NCBI GenBank assembly: GCA_002700095.1
Contig: PACL01000081.1
Span: 1-41,290, forward strand
Length of the DNA: 41,290 bases
From: Fulvimarina sp.
GTDB lineage: Bacteria > Pseudomonadota > Alphaproteobacteria > Rhizobiales > Rhizobiaceae
Reading direction: 5' to 3'
Part shown: positions 26,220 to 36,711 of the stretch, piece after piece
Numbering within the stretch: the first letter of the stretch is position 1
How the letters are laid out: every line of letters begins with the position of its first letter
Program-made: the position numbers and the translations under genes
Notes under the pieces: generated by a model
Database searches by the model: none
What the model was told of the DNA's origin: nothing
Seen by the model: the letters and a program-made list of their open reading frames with translations, nothing else

Positions 26220-26245
26220 AAAAGGCCGCCCGAAGGCGGCCTTTT
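26220..26245 (-). terminator. Rho-independent terminator after pepF
   Basis: AAAAGGCCGCC and its perfect complement GGCGGCCTTTT close a four-base loop; on the minus strand the loop is TTCG and the stem ends in TTTT. It lies 37 bases past the pepF stop. A second hairpin (GGGGCCGA/TCGGCCCC, 26185-26212) follows and would lie in the leader or promoter region of the ABC operon starting at 26123. Confidence 0.85.
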
Positions 26246-26281
26246 GACAGACGATCATCGTTGCGTCCTGGCTGAACGGGG

Positions 26282-28108
26282 TCAGCCCATCGCTTCCAGT
26301 TCGTCGATGAAGCCGGAGATCATGGCGAGACCCTTCGACCAGAAGGCGGGATCGGAGGCATCGAGGCCGAAGGGCGCCAGAAGCTCCGAGTGATGCTTGG
26401 TGCCGCCGGCCTTGAGCATCTCGAAATACTTCTCCTGAAAGCCCGTCTCGGAGTTTCGGTAGACCGCGTAGAGCGAATTCACCAGGCAGTCGCCGAAGGC
26501 ATAGGCATAGACGTAGAAGGGCGAGTGGATGAAGTGCGGCACATAGGTCCAGTAGGTGTCGTAGCCGTCGCCGAGGCGTATTGCCGGGCCGAGGCTCCTG
26601 CCCTGGACGTCCATCCAGATTTCGCCGATCCGCTCGGCGGTCAGCTCGCCGCCGCGCCGCTCAGTGTGGAGTTTGCGCTCGAACTGGTAGAAGGCGATCT
26701 GCCGGACCACCGTGTTGATCATGTCCTCGACCTTGGAGGCGAGCATCGTCTTGCGCTCGGCTTCCGTCTTGGCCTGATCCAGAAGGGACCGGAAGGTCAG
26801 CATCTCGCCGAATACCGAGGCGGTTTCGGCAAGGGTCAGCGGTGTCGGCGCCATCAGCGCGCCCTGCCGGCCGGCGAGCACCTGGTGGACGCCGTGGCCG
26901 AGTTCGTGGGCCAGGGTCATGACGTCGCGCGGCTTGCCCATATAGTTGAGCAGCACATAGGGGTGGACGCTCGGTACCGTCGGATGGGCGAAGGCGCCGG
27001 GCGCCTTGCCGGGGCGGATCGCCGCGTCGATCCAGGAATTGTCGAAGAAGCGCTCGGCTATCTCGGCCATTTCCGGCGCGAAGCCCGAATAGGCCGACAG
27101 CACCGTCGAGCGGGCTTCATCCCACGGAATGTCACGGCGCTTGGCGTCCGGCAGCGGGGCGTTGCGGTCCCAGTATTCCAGCTGGTCGACGCCGAGCCAC
27201 TTCGCCTTCATCGCGTAATAGCGGTGGGAGATGCGCGGATAGGCCTCGTCGACGGCGGCGGTCAGGGCATCGACCACTTCGCGCTCGACCCGGTTGGCGA
27301 GATGCCGCGAGTCGGCGACATCGGTAAAGCCGCGCCAGCGGTCGGAGATTTCCTTGTCCTTCGCCAGCGTGTTGGTGATCAGCGTGAAGACGCGCAGGTT
27401 CTCCGAGAAGACGTTGGCGAGGGCATTGGCGGCCTTGCGGCGCCGCTCCGGATCGTTGTCCTGCAGCATGTTGAGGGCGGCCTCGATGGCCATGTCCTCG
27501 CCGTCGACGGTGAAGCGCAGAGAAGTCAGAGTCTCGTCGAACAGCCGGTTCCAGGCGCCGGCGCCGGTGACCGACTTGTCGTGGAACAACTCCTCGACCC
27601 GGTCCTCCAGCTGGAACGGCTTGTCCTTGCGCAGGTCGACGAGCCAGGGGCGGTAGTGGGCAAGCGCCGGGTCGCGATCCATCGCCGCGTCCATCACGCC
27701 GTCCTCGATGCGGTTCAGCTCTAGCGCGAAGAACAGGAGCTTGGAGGCAATGTCGGTGACGTTCGACTGGGTGTCGCCGTAGAACTTCGCCCGCTGCGGG
27801 TCCGACGTGTCGCCCGAATAGATCAGCCCCGCATAGGAGATGATCCGGCCAAGCAGTTCCTCGAGGCCCTCATAGGCCCGGATCGCCTCGACCAGCTCGC
27901 CGTCGGGCGCGGCCGCAGCGTCCGCGAGCCTGCCGCGCCAGCGCTCCTGAAAGGCCTTCGCCAATTGCCGGGCCTCATCGAGATCGGCAACGAGCTGGGG
28001 GCTGTCCATGGCCGGATAGAGATCGGCGAGGTTCCATTCGGGCAATGCGCCCATCTCGGAAGCGGCCGCTTCCACTGCTGAGCGGGCCGGCGTGATCGTC
28101 GTCTTCAT
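26282..28108 (-). CDS. pepF: Oligoendopeptidase F (M3 family metallopeptidase)
   Basis: A 608-residue cytoplasmic zinc peptidase counted from the ATG at 28108; a GTG at 28117 is in frame three codons earlier and cannot be excluded. The zinc site is HELGH (about residues 401-405) within MTLAHELGHGVHQ, with the third ligand expected in the downstream ETASVFGEM. The N-terminal alpha-helical PepF/M3 domain begins with LPEWNLADLYP. It hydrolyses oligopeptides of moderate length. It lies upstream of a dipeptide-type ABC operon on the same strand but is separated from it by a strong terminator, so a functional link (peptide uptake and breakdown) is possible but they are not one transcript. Confidence 0.95.
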   Translation of the reverse strand: MKTTITPARSAVEAAASEMGALPEWNLADLYPAMDSPQLVADLDEARQLAKAFQERWRGRLADAAAAPDGELVEAIRAYEGLEELLGRIISYAGLIYSGDTSDPQRAKFYGDTQSNVTDIASKLLFFALELNRIEDGVMDAAMDRDPALAHYRPWLVDLRKDKPFQLEDRVEELFHDKSVTGAGAWNRLFDETLTSLRFTVDGEDMAIEAALNMLQDNDPERRRKAANALANVFSENLRVFTLITNTLAKDKEISDRWRGFTDVADSRHLANRVEREVVDALTAAVDEAYPRISHRYYAMKAKWLGVDQLEYWDRNAPLPDAKRRDIPWDEARSTVLSAYSGFAPEMAEIAERFFDNSWIDAAIRPGKAPGAFAHPTVPSVHPYVLLNYMGKPRDVMTLAHELGHGVHQVLAGRQGALMAPTPLTLAETASVFGEMLTFRSLLDQAKTEAERKTMLASKVEDMINTVVRQIAFYQFERKLHTERRGGELTAERIGEIWMDVQGRSLGPAIRLGDGYDTYWTYVPHFIHSPFYVYAYAFGDCLVNSLYAVYRNSETGFQEKYFEMLKAGGTKHHSELLAPFGLDASDPAFWSKGLAMISGFIDELEAMG

Positions 28109-28376
28109 CGTCGTCACATCACTTTCGTCATCTCATGAGCGGTTGCGAACCGCCGGTTTGCGCGAGCCTTCACCCGCAATACCGGTTCCGGCGCCTGCGG
28201 CCAAGTCTGCGCGCCAACTGCGGCCCGATGTGGTCGGCGTCCAACTCGGCGGACCGGATTTGGATCAAATTCGACAGAAATTTCAGAGAATTGATTGTCC
28301 GCGCTTGTTCAGTCGGATTTTAGCCGTGCGTGCCAAAGTGGGTCATTCTCGCATCAAGACGAGACCGGAGGCGTCA

Positions 28377-29912
<1,536 letters not shown>

Positions 29913-29921
29913 AGGACGCCG

Positions 29922-30000
29922 CCGTCAGGGCAGGCAGATGTATGGCTGGCTAACGGCTTGCCCTTGGCAGGCGACGGGTGTACGGGGCTGCCCCTGACGG
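29922..30000. repeat. Inverted repeat between the response regulator and the Gfo/Idh/MocA gene
   Basis: CCGTCAGGGCAG (29922-29933) and CTGCCCCTGACGG (29988-30000) are complementary except for one bulged base, enclosing 54 bases. It starts 10 bases after the regulator stop. It may end that transcript, but no T tract is present. Confidence 0.4.
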
Positions 30001-30077
30001 GGGGCGGCGCGAGCGATGTTTCCCGGCATTGCGTCTTCGGCCGGTCGAACGAGCAGGATAGGAAAGGCTGGAAGACC

Positions 30078-31025
30078 ATGCATCCAAGGATCGCCGTCAT
30101 CGGCTGCGGGCAGTGGGGCCAGAACCATGTGCGGACGCTGGCCGAGATCGGCGCACTCGCCGCCGTCGCCGACCGCAACCTTGAGCGGGCCGAGATCTTC
30201 GCCATGCGCCATGGCGTTCCGGCACTGGACCCCGACGAGGCGATCGCGTCCCCGGACATCGACGCGCTCGTGCTTGCCCTGCCGGCGAGCGTCCACGGCC
30301 CGGTGGCGCGGGCGGCCTTTGCGGCCGGCAAGGACGTCCTCATCGAGAAGCCCATCGCGCTCGACGTCGCCGATGCCGAGCTGACGGCTGCGGTGGCCAG
30401 GAAGGCCGACCGCATCCTGATGGTCGGCCATGTCCTGCGCTTCCACCCGGTGTTCCAGAAGCTCGTCGCCAGCGTCGCCGAGGGGCGCATCGGCACGGTG
30501 CGCCACATCATCGCCAACCGCATGGGCCTCGGGCGATTCCTGGGCATGGACGTGGTCTGGGATCTCGCGCCGCACGATCTCTCGTTGATCCTGAAGATGG
30601 CGGGCTCGATGCCCCTCGGGATCACCGCGATGCGGCGCACGGTCCTGTCGGACGCCACCGACATCGCCGACGTGGTGATGGAGTTCGCCGGAGGTCTGAA
30701 GGCCGAGGTGCACGTCTCCCGCGTCTCGCCCTACCGCGACCGGCGCTTCTCGGTGATCGGCACGAAGGGCATGATCGTGTTCGACGATCTCGCTCCGGAG
30801 GGCGAGAAGCTGGCGCTCTACGGCCACGAGGTCTGGCGCGACGGCGAGGTGTTCTCCTTTGAGAATGCACCGGTGACCCATCTGCCGGTCTCGCCCGGCC
30901 TGCCGCTCGACCGCGAACTGCGCCACTTCATCGACTGCATCGTCCACCGCCGCCAGCCGGAAACCGGTGCGGCTGAAGCCGTCGAGACGGTTCGGATCCT
31001 GAACGAGGCGTCGCCGCTGGGGTGA
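30078..31025 (+). CDS. Gfo/Idh/MocA family oxidoreductase
   Basis: A 315-residue NAD(P)-dependent sugar dehydrogenase-like protein from the ATG at 30078. The Rossmann nucleotide-binding motif is at residues 5-14 (IAVIGCGQWG), and the family motif EKPIAL is near residue 95, with the lysine expected to take part in catalysis. MVGHVLRFHP and DLAPHDLSLIL also match the family; the histidine in PHD is the likely active-site base. It resembles the UDP-N-acetylglucosamine 3-dehydrogenase (GnnA) and related sugar-nucleotide enzymes, but the substrate is not certain. It is convergent with mnmA; the 106-base gap holds an inverted repeat (GTCAGGC 31049-31055 and GCCTGAC 31081-31087). Confidence 0.85.
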   Translation: MHPRIAVIGCGQWGQNHVRTLAEIGALAAVADRNLERAEIFAMRHGVPALDPDEAIASPDIDALVLALPASVHGPVARAAFAAGKDVLIEKPIALDVADAELTAAVARKADRILMVGHVLRFHPVFQKLVASVAEGRIGTVRHIIANRMGLGRFLGMDVVWDLAPHDLSLILKMAGSMPLGITAMRRTVLSDATDIADVVMEFAGGLKAEVHVSRVSPYRDRRFSVIGTKGMIVFDDLAPEGEKLALYGHEVWRDGEVFSFENAPVTHLPVSPGLPLDRELRHFIDCIVHRRQPETGAAEAVETVRILNEASPLG

Positions 31026-31131
31026 GTCCGGGTCTGGTTGGCTGGCGTGTCAGGCCGTCGGCAGGGCGACGCGCCGCGACGCCTGACTTTCAAGCCACCT
31101 CAACACCGCCGAATGGTCCGGCGGCAGCCGC

Positions 31132-32307
31132 TTAAGCCGTTGCCGCCGCCTCCGTCACAGCCACCCGCCCGACCGGCAGGCTTTCGGCGATGATGCCGCC
31201 GCCGAGCACTTCGGCACCGGCTTCCATGCCGTCGTAAAAGACACAGGCCTGGCCTCTGGCGATGCCGTCTTCGCCGAGCACGAGCTCGACCTCGACGGCG
31301 CCGTCCTGGGCCGCGACGATACGCGCCGGGGCAGGGGGACGGGTCGAGCGGACCTTGACGAACAGTTCGCCCTCGGCGCCCGCATGGGCCTGCGGCGGAC
31401 GCTGGCCCAGCCAGTTCACCTCCCGCAGGCGGATCCGCCGGGTCAGCAGCGCCTCGCGCGGACCGACGGTCACGGTCGCGGTCGCGGCGTCGAGCGCGAC
31501 GACATAGAGCGGGTCGGCCGCGGCGATGCCGAGGCCGCGGCGCTGGCCGATGGTGAAGTTGACGATGCCCTCGTGCCGGCCGAGCGTGCGGCCGTCCAGG
31601 TGGACGATGTCGCCCGGTTCGCCCGCGTCGGGCCGCAGCTTGCGGATGACGTCGAAATACTTCCCCTTGGAGACGAAGCAGATGTCCTGGCTGTCGGGCT
31701 TGGCGGCGACCGACAGGCCGAAGCGCTCGGCGACCTGCCGCGTCTCGTCCTTGGTCATCGTGCCGAGGGGAAAGCGCAGGAAGTCGAGCTGCGCCTGCGT
31801 CGTGCCGTAAAGAAAATAGCTCTGGTCGCGGTCGAGATCCCGCGGCCGGAACATCGCCCGATGCTCGCCCCGTCGGCGCGTCTCGATGTAGTGGCCGGTC
31901 GCCAGCGCATCGGCGCCGAGATCCTCCGCCGTCGCCAGGAGGTCGCGGAACTTGACCGTCTGATTGCAGGCGACGCAGGGGATCGGCGTCTCGCCCGCCA
32001 GATAGCTGTCGGCGAAGGGATCGATGACCGCTTGGCGGAAACGCTCCTCGTAGTCGAGGACGTAATGGTCGATGCCGAGCGTCTCGGCGACCCGGCGGGC
32101 GTCGTGGATGTCCTGGCCGGCGCAGCAGGCGCCGGCGCGGCGCGGGCCGGCGCCGCCGTCATAGAGCTGCAGCGTGATGCCGACGACGTCGTAGCCCGCC
32201 TCGGCCAGGAGCGCCGCCGTGACGGAGGAATCGACGCCGCCGGACATGGCGACGACCACCCTCGTGTCTTCCGGCGACTTGGCGATATCGAGGCTGTTCA
32301 GGGACAT
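31132..32307 (-). CDS. mnmA: tRNA-specific 2-thiouridylase MnmA
   Basis: A 391-residue enzyme that inserts sulfur at position 2 of the wobble uridine in tRNA for Lys, Glu and Gln. The ATP-pyrophosphatase loop is SGGVDSS (residues 22-28). The catalytic cysteines are in PIPCVACNQ and in [23 protein letters not shown] and [11 protein letters not shown] are conserved family segments. The C-terminal beta-barrel domain ends with GQACVFYDG. Length is normal. The gene appears to be transcribed alone and is divergent from sciP, sharing a 305-base upstream region. Confidence 0.96.
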   Translation of the reverse strand: MSLNSLDIAKSPEDTRVVVAMSGGVDSSVTAALLAEAGYDVVGITLQLYDGGAGPRRAGACCAGQDIHDARRVAETLGIDHYVLDYEERFRQAVIDPFADSYLAGETPIPCVACNQTVKFRDLLATAEDLGADALATGHYIETRRRGEHRAMFRPRDLDRDQSYFLYGTTQAQLDFLRFPLGTMTKDETRQVAERFGLSVAAKPDSQDICFVSKGKYFDVIRKLRPDAGEPGDIVHLDGRTLGRHEGIVNFTIGQRRGLGIAAADPLYVVALDAATATVTVGPREALLTRRIRLREVNWLGQRPPQAHAGAEGELFVKVRSTRPPAPARIVAAQDGAVEVELVLGEDGIARGQACVFYDGMEAGAEVLGGGIIAESLPVGRVAVTEAAATA

Positions 32308-32511
32308 GGTCGGGCTTTCGCGGCGTTCGGTCCGGTCGCTCCGCCTCTGGCGACAACGCGGCGGCCATCCGAACGGAAATCGGTGACCGCCATATCGGCG
32401 ATCCGGGCCGCGCTTTCAACGCACGCGATTGGCACAAATTTGGCGACCCGCGTCAAGTTTTCCGAGAGAATGCCCGCATGCCCCGCGTTCGCGAGAATTT
32501 TCAGCAACTTC

Positions 32512-32562
32512 TTATCGAAAGCTTACGCGTGGCTTGACTCTTTTTTTAGACCAGCCGCGTAG
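32512..32562 (+). promoter_or_regulatory. sciP upstream region with possible CtrA and CcrM sites
   Basis: TTAT-N7-TTAC at 32512-32526 is close to the CtrA box TTAA-N7-TTAA (two differences). GACTC at 32536-32540 is a GANTC methylation site of CcrM and overlaps a TTGACT -35-like hexamer (32534-32539); a weak -10 would lie near 32557-32562. This is the pattern expected for a gene controlled by the cell-cycle circuit, but both sites need testing. The remaining 32308-32511 region shows no gene. Confidence 0.45.
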
Positions 32563-32612
32563 GCTCAGCCTGATTGGGTCTTTGAGTAGAGTATCAGTGT
32601 ATCGAGAGTGCA

Positions 32613-32903
32613 ATGACCGATCAGGTTAGACCACGGGTAAAATATGTCATCGGGCCGGACGGAAGCCCGCTGACGCTGGCGGACCTGCCGCCTTCCAACA
32701 CCAGGCGATGGGTCATCCGTCGCAAGGCGGAAGTCGTTGCGGCGGTGAGGGGCGGGCTCCTCAGCCTCGACGAGGCCTGCTCACGCTATACGCTGACGGT
32801 CGAGGAGTTCCTCTCCTGGCAGATGTCGATCGACCAGCACGGGCTTGCCGGTCTGCGGACGACGCAGATTCAGGAATACCGGCGCAAGGTGGAACTGCAC
32901 TGA
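32613..32903 (+). CDS. sciP: CtrA inhibitor SciP (DUF1153)
   Basis: A 96-residue protein that matches SciP across its full length: VKYVIGPDGSPLTLADLPP, then NTRRWVIRRKAEVVAAVRGG and LLSLDEACSRYTLTVEEF. In Caulobacter SciP binds CtrA and blocks it from activating its target promoters. The central part forms a helix-turn-helix-like fold. The ATG at 32613 starts directly in the conserved N-terminus. It is transcribed alone, with a small hairpin six bases after the stop. A CpdR-like receiver gene is convergent downstream. High conservation makes the identification firm; the actual circuit in this organism is inferred. Confidence 0.95.
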   Translation: MTDQVRPRVKYVIGPDGSPLTLADLPPSNTRRWVIRRKAEVVAAVRGGLLSLDEACSRYTLTVEEFLSWQMSIDQHGLAGLRTTQIQEYRRKVELH

Positions 32904-32908
32904 CGGTT

Positions 32909-32925
32909 CGGGCGTCTTTCGCCCG
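32909..32925 (+). terminator. Short hairpin after sciP
   Basis: CGGGCG and CGCCCG around the loop TCTTT, six bases past the sciP stop. The stem is short and no T tract follows, so terminator function is uncertain. Confidence 0.4.
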
Positions 32926-33043
32926 CCCCAGCCTGGCGTATCATTCACGGGCAGGACGACGACCGTCGCCGCTTCCTCAGCGCGAACACGTCGGCGGACG
33001 AATCCGCCCGCGATCGGGCCGGTGAGCTTTCTTCGCGAAGGGC

Positions 33044-33451
33044 TCAGGCGCAGTAGCGTTCAGGAACGGGACCGCCACGGCGGAGCGGTGTCGCCAGGAT
33101 CCGACCGACATGGCGACGAATCTCGGCGAGGCTGAACGGCTTCTCGATCACCCCGACGATGATCGAGGCCAGGTCCTCGGCCGCTTCCCTTTGTTCCGCA
33201 TAGCCGGTCATCAGCTGGATGCGCAGATCCGGCCAGCGGACGGCAGCCGCATGGGCGAGCTCGATTCCGGTCATGGCCGGCATGCGGATGTCGGAGAGCA
33301 GAAGATCAAAGGCGCCGTCATGCGCCTCGAGCATTTCCAGCGCCAGTTCGCCGTCCTCGACGGCGATGACCTCATGACCTTCGAGGCGCAGCGCCCTCTC
33401 CACCAGAAGGCGCACGCCCGTGTCGTCTTCGGCGATCAGCAGCTTGGCCAC
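33044..33451 (-). CDS. Single-domain response regulator (CpdR-like receiver)
   Basis: A 135-residue receiver domain without an output domain. The GTG at 33451 is chosen as start because GAGGGAG lies six bases upstream and it places the conserved start (AKLLIAEDD) at the N-terminus; an ATG at 33466 is in frame. Acidic residues E8-D9-D10, phosphoacceptor D54 in LLSDIRMP, T82 in MTGYAE, and K104 in EKPFS are all in place. The length, PDLRIQLMTGY and C-terminal KPFSLAEI resemble CpdR, the adaptor for ClpXP proteolysis in alphaproteobacteria. Its position next to sciP fits a cell-cycle role, but CheY-like alternatives remain possible. Confidence 0.85.
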   Translation of the reverse strand: MAKLLIAEDDTGVRLLVERALRLEGHEVIAVEDGELALEMLEAHDGAFDLLLSDIRMPAMTGIELAHAAAVRWPDLRIQLMTGYAEQREAAEDLASIIVGVIEKPFSLAEIRRHVGRILATPLRRGGPVPERYCA

Positions 33452-33614
33452 GGAAAACTCCCTCATCCATGATGAGTCGACTGGACTTATAAGGTCGTCG
33501 CTCTGGCTTGTGTGAAGCTTGCCCCCTCCCGCACCCCGGATCGCCGCCTGTCGAAGCGGAGCCGCGACGCGTCGCACGCGTCTGCGGGGCCGGCATGATG
33601 ACCGGGTCGTAGCG

Positions 33615-34151
33615 TCAGCCGACGACGTGGCCGATGAAGGGCAGTTCGCGAAACGCGTGGCCGACATCCATGCCATATCCGACGACGAAGCAGTCGGGGC
33701 AGTCGAAGCCGACATGGGCGGCCTCGATGTCGGCCTTGCGGTGCCCCTTCTTGTCGAGGAGCACGGCGAGATCGACCCGCGTCGCACCGCGAGCCAGAAG
33801 CAGCTCGCGGGCGAAGGCCAGGGTGCGGCCCGATTCGAGGATGTCGTCGACGATGAGGACCGGCCGCCCCGCGACGTCCGCATCGATGTCCCGGAGAATT
33901 TTCACGTCGCCGCCGACAGTGCCGGCGCCATAGCTCGACAGGGAGATGAACTCGACCTGGGGAGCGATGCCGGCGTGATGCATCGCGCGGACGAGGTCGG
34001 CGGCAAAGACGAATGCGCCCTTCAGCACCGACACCACCACGAGGTCGTCATTCGCATACGCGGCGACTTCGCGTGCCAGCCGCTGCACCTCCGCCTCGAT
34101 CGCCTCGGCGCTGTAGAGGACGTCGATCGTCTTTCCGCGTACCGTGATCAC
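33615..34151 (-). CDS. hpt: Hypoxanthine phosphoribosyltransferase
   Basis: A 178-residue purine salvage enzyme that joins hypoxanthine or guanine to phosphoribosyl pyrophosphate. The PRPP-binding motif is VLIVDDILESGRTL (about residues 97-110), and the family lysine is in VVSVLKGAFVFAADL. ISLSSYGAGT forms the flexible loop, and the base-binding end is DCFVVGYGMDV. The ATG at 34151 overlaps the stop of the upstream gene as ATGA, so the two are co-translated. Length is typical. Confidence 0.95.
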   Translation of the reverse strand: MITVRGKTIDVLYSAEAIEAEVQRLAREVAAYANDDLVVVSVLKGAFVFAADLVRAMHHAGIAPQVEFISLSSYGAGTVGGDVKILRDIDADVAGRPVLIVDDILESGRTLAFARELLLARGATRVDLAVLLDKKGHRKADIEAAHVGFDCPDCFVVGYGMDVGHAFRELPFIGHVVG

Positions 34152-34912
34152 TGGTCGCCTTCGCCCCGTGTTCCGAAAAATCCCACCCGTACCTCTCCCT
34201 CGGTCTCGGCCGGCACGGCGATCATGCTGACGAAATCGATCGAGCGTCCGGCTTCCAGACGGGCGACACTGGTCTGAAGCATCCGCGAACGCAACCCCGC
34301 CGCGCTGTCGGCGAAGTCGATCCGCAGCGGCGGGACGGCGGCGGGCCGGGTGCCGGGATTGACGATACGGCCTTCGATCCGCAGCATCTTGCCGTCGCCA
34401 TGGCTGGAGAGGGCGGCCTGCACATCGCCGAGCCGGACGTCGAAGCCGCCGCCGTTGCTCGACGTTGCCGCGACCGGCGTCTCGGGAAACGAAACCAGGA
34501 ACGCCGGCAGCAGGATCGCTCCGAAGGCGAATGCGCAGACGGCGAGGCCGATCCGCCCCGGGATCGCTCGCCGTATCACGCGCTTGCGGCGTGCCTCGAC
34601 GAGGGAGGGGGCGAAGGATGCGTCGAGTGATGGGGTGAGAAGGATCGCGTCCTCGATCGGGGGCGCGGCGTCATCGGCGTCGATGCGATCCATACGATTC
34701 GCCGTCCCGCCGGCTGCCGGCCGCGCGTCGCGGCGGCCGAAGGCGGTTGCGGGGCCGGCGGGCTCTGCCGAGCGCGCGCGAGCTTCCTTGCCGATCGGGC
34801 GCCTGGAGGTGACCTCCGCGACGCCGTCGATGCAGCGCTCGCCGGGCGAGCGTTGCGCTCGGCCGTTCGAACTGGACATCTGCGAAACGATGCTGCCGTC
34901 CTGATCGTGCAT
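34148..34912 (-). CDS. Membrane-anchored protein of unknown function beside hpt/ftsE
   Basis: A 254-residue protein starting at the ATG at 34912 (GGAGGG five bases upstream). The N-terminal 130 residues are charged and low in order. A single membrane helix is at IGLAVCAFAFGAILLPAFLV, and the rest is a periplasmic domain (QAALSSHGDGKMLRIEGRIV, then NPGTRPAAVPPLRIDF) of the DUF3426-like type. In other alphaproteobacteria the gene before ftsE often encodes a protein with an N-terminal MJ0042 zinc ribbon, a membrane helix and this kind of domain. The zinc-ribbon cysteine pairs are absent here. It is divergent from ftsE and overlaps hpt by four bases. Confidence 0.75.
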   Translation of the reverse strand: MHDQDGSIVSQMSSSNGRAQRSPGERCIDGVAEVTSRRPIGKEARARSAEPAGPATAFGRRDARPAAGGTANRMDRIDADDAAPPIEDAILLTPSLDASFAPSLVEARRKRVIRRAIPGRIGLAVCAFAFGAILLPAFLVSFPETPVAATSSNGGGFDVRLGDVQAALSSHGDGKMLRIEGRIVNPGTRPAAVPPLRIDFADSAAGLRSRMLQTSVARLEAGRSIDFVSMIAVPAETEGEVRVGFFGTRGEGDQ

Positions 34913-35069
34913 GGAACCCTCCACTGGCCGATCCAGCAAGCCGTAAGGTTTTATGGTTAACGACCGGTGAACGCGGGGCGACGGCAAAACCCCGGCGCCG
35001 AACCTCAAATGGCCATGTTGGTGCCGTTTGAGCGTCGGAACTGCCAACGCATGAGAATGAGGCTTCGGC

Positions 35070-35729
35070 TTGATACGGTTCGAGAACGTCGGCCTCCGAT
35101 ACGACATGGGACCGGAAGTGCTGCGGGATCTGACGTTCGAGATCCGCCGCCAGTCCTTCCAGTTTCTGACCGGCCCGTCCGGCGCCGGCAAGACCAGCCT
35201 GTTGCGGATGCTGTTCCTGGCGCTGCGGCCGACGCGCGGCCTGATCACCGTGCTCGGCCGCGACGTCGCCACCCTGTCGCGCCGCGACCTGCCGTCGATC
35301 CGGCGGCGGATCGGTGTCGTTTTCCAGGATTTCCGTCTCCTCGACCACATGACGACCTACGAGAACGTCGCCCTGCCGCTGCGGGTGCGGGGCAAGGAGG
35401 AGCGGGAATATCGGCAGGACGTCGTCGACCTGATCAAGTGGGTGGGACTCGGCGAGCGGCTCAACGCCCTGCCGATCGTCCTGTCCGGCGGCGAGAAGCA
35501 GCGCGCGGCGATTGCCCGGGCGCTGATCGACCAGCCGGACATTCTCCTGGCCGACGAGCCGACCGGCAATGTCGACGCGCCGCTGGCGCGCCGTCTCCTG
35601 CGGCTCTTCCTCGAGCTGAACCGGTCCGGCACCGCGGTGGTCATCGCCACCCACGATCTCGGCCTGATGGAGCAGGTGGATGCGCGCCGGCTCGTGCTCG
35701 AGGATGGACGGCTGGAAATCTATGACTGA
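35070..35729 (+). CDS. ftsE: Cell division ATP-binding protein FtsE
   Basis: A 219-residue ABC ATPase that works with FtsX at the division site to activate peptidoglycan hydrolases. The TTG at 35070 is the likely start, giving MIRFENVGLRYDMGPEVL; GAGG lies eight bases upstream. Walker A GPSGAGKT is at residues 35-42, the Q-loop is FQDFRLLDH, the signature is LSGGEKQR (138-145), Walker B is ILLADEPTGN, and the switch histidine is in IATHD. It overlaps ftsX by eight bases, so the pair is translated together. Confidence 0.95.
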   Translation: MIRFENVGLRYDMGPEVLRDLTFEIRRQSFQFLTGPSGAGKTSLLRMLFLALRPTRGLITVLGRDVATLSRRDLPSIRRRIGVVFQDFRLLDHMTTYENVALPLRVRGKEEREYRQDVVDLIKWVGLGERLNALPIVLSGGEKQRAAIARALIDQPDILLADEPTGNVDAPLARRLLRLFLELNRSGTAVVIATHDLGLMEQVDARRLVLEDGRLEIYD

Positions 35730-36711
35730 CGCGATCCTTCCCACCGCGGCCCTGCGGTCGCGGATCCGGCGCCTCCTGCAGCGCATCGGCGGCGAGCGGC
35801 AGACCCCGATCGTCCCGGCGGGCAACGTCGCGGGCCGGGCGCTGACCACCGTCATCGCCATCATGACCTTTCTCGCCGCCCTGACGGTCGGGGCGGTCAG
35901 CCTCGTATCCGATACGGCCGGGCGCTGGCAGAACGACATCTCCGACGAGATCACCGTGCAGGTGAAGCCCGCCGAGGGGCTCGACATGCCGACGGCGCTC
36001 GAGACCGTCCGGCAGATCGCCCTGCAGACGCCGGGCGTCAGCGGCGCGTCGGTGCTCGACGAGGCGGCGACCAGCCGCCTGCTGGAGCCCTGGCTCGGCG
36101 ACAGCGTCGACTTCGACGAGCTGCCGGTGCCGCGGCTGGTGATCGTCTCGATCGATTCGGGCGAGCCGCCGAACTTCGCCTTCATGCGCCAGGAGCTGCA
36201 GGAGGCGGTGCCGCAGGCCGAGCTGGACGATCACCGGGCCTGGGTGTCGCGCCTCGTCACCATGGCGCGCACCGTCGTCCTGATCGGCGTCTTCATCCTG
36301 TCGCTGGTCATCGTGGCGACGACGCTGACGGTGATCTTCGCCACTCGCGGCGCGATGTCGGGCAACCGCCAGATCGTCGAGGTCCTGCATTTCGTCGGCG
36401 CCCGGTCGAGCTTCATCGCGCGGGAGTTCGAGCGGCATTTCCTGCGTCTCGGCCTGATCGGCGCGATGACCGGCGGCGTCGCCGCCGTCGTCCTCTTCGT
36501 CGTGATCGGCCATCTGACCGAGGCCAACCGCCAGACCGCCGAAGCCGACCAAATCAGCGCGCTGTTCGGGTCCTTCTCGATCGGCTGGACGGGCTATGCC
36601 GGCGTCGCCCTGCTCGTTGCAACCGTCGCCACACTGACTGCGTTGACGTCACGCTGGACGGTGACCCGCCACCTCGCGGAGATCGACATGATCTCGCCGG
36701 TGGAGAGTTAA
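35722..36711 (+). CDS. ftsX: Cell division protein FtsX
   Basis: A 329-residue membrane partner of FtsE. It has a cytoplasmic N-terminal region, a first helix (TTVIAIMTFLAALTVGAVSL), a large periplasmic domain (about residues 70-180) where FtsX regulates wall hydrolase activators, and three further helices with the FtsX-type core near TARTVVLIGVFILS-like and AGVALLVATVATLTAL segments. The ATG at 35722 lies inside the ftsE stop region. A 245-base gap follows in which no gene is seen. Confidence 0.93.
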   Translation: MTDAILPTAALRSRIRRLLQRIGGERQTPIVPAGNVAGRALTTVIAIMTFLAALTVGAVSLVSDTAGRWQNDISDEITVQVKPAEGLDMPTALETVRQIALQTPGVSGASVLDEAATSRLLEPWLGDSVDFDELPVPRLVIVSIDSGEPPNFAFMRQELQEAVPQAELDDHRAWVSRLVTMARTVVLIGVFILSLVIVATTLTVIFATRGAMSGNRQIVEVLHFVGARSSFIAREFERHFLRLGLIGAMTGGVAAVVLFVVIGHLTEANRQTAEADQISALFGSFSIGWTGYAGVALLVATVATLTALTSRWTVTRHLAEIDMISPVES

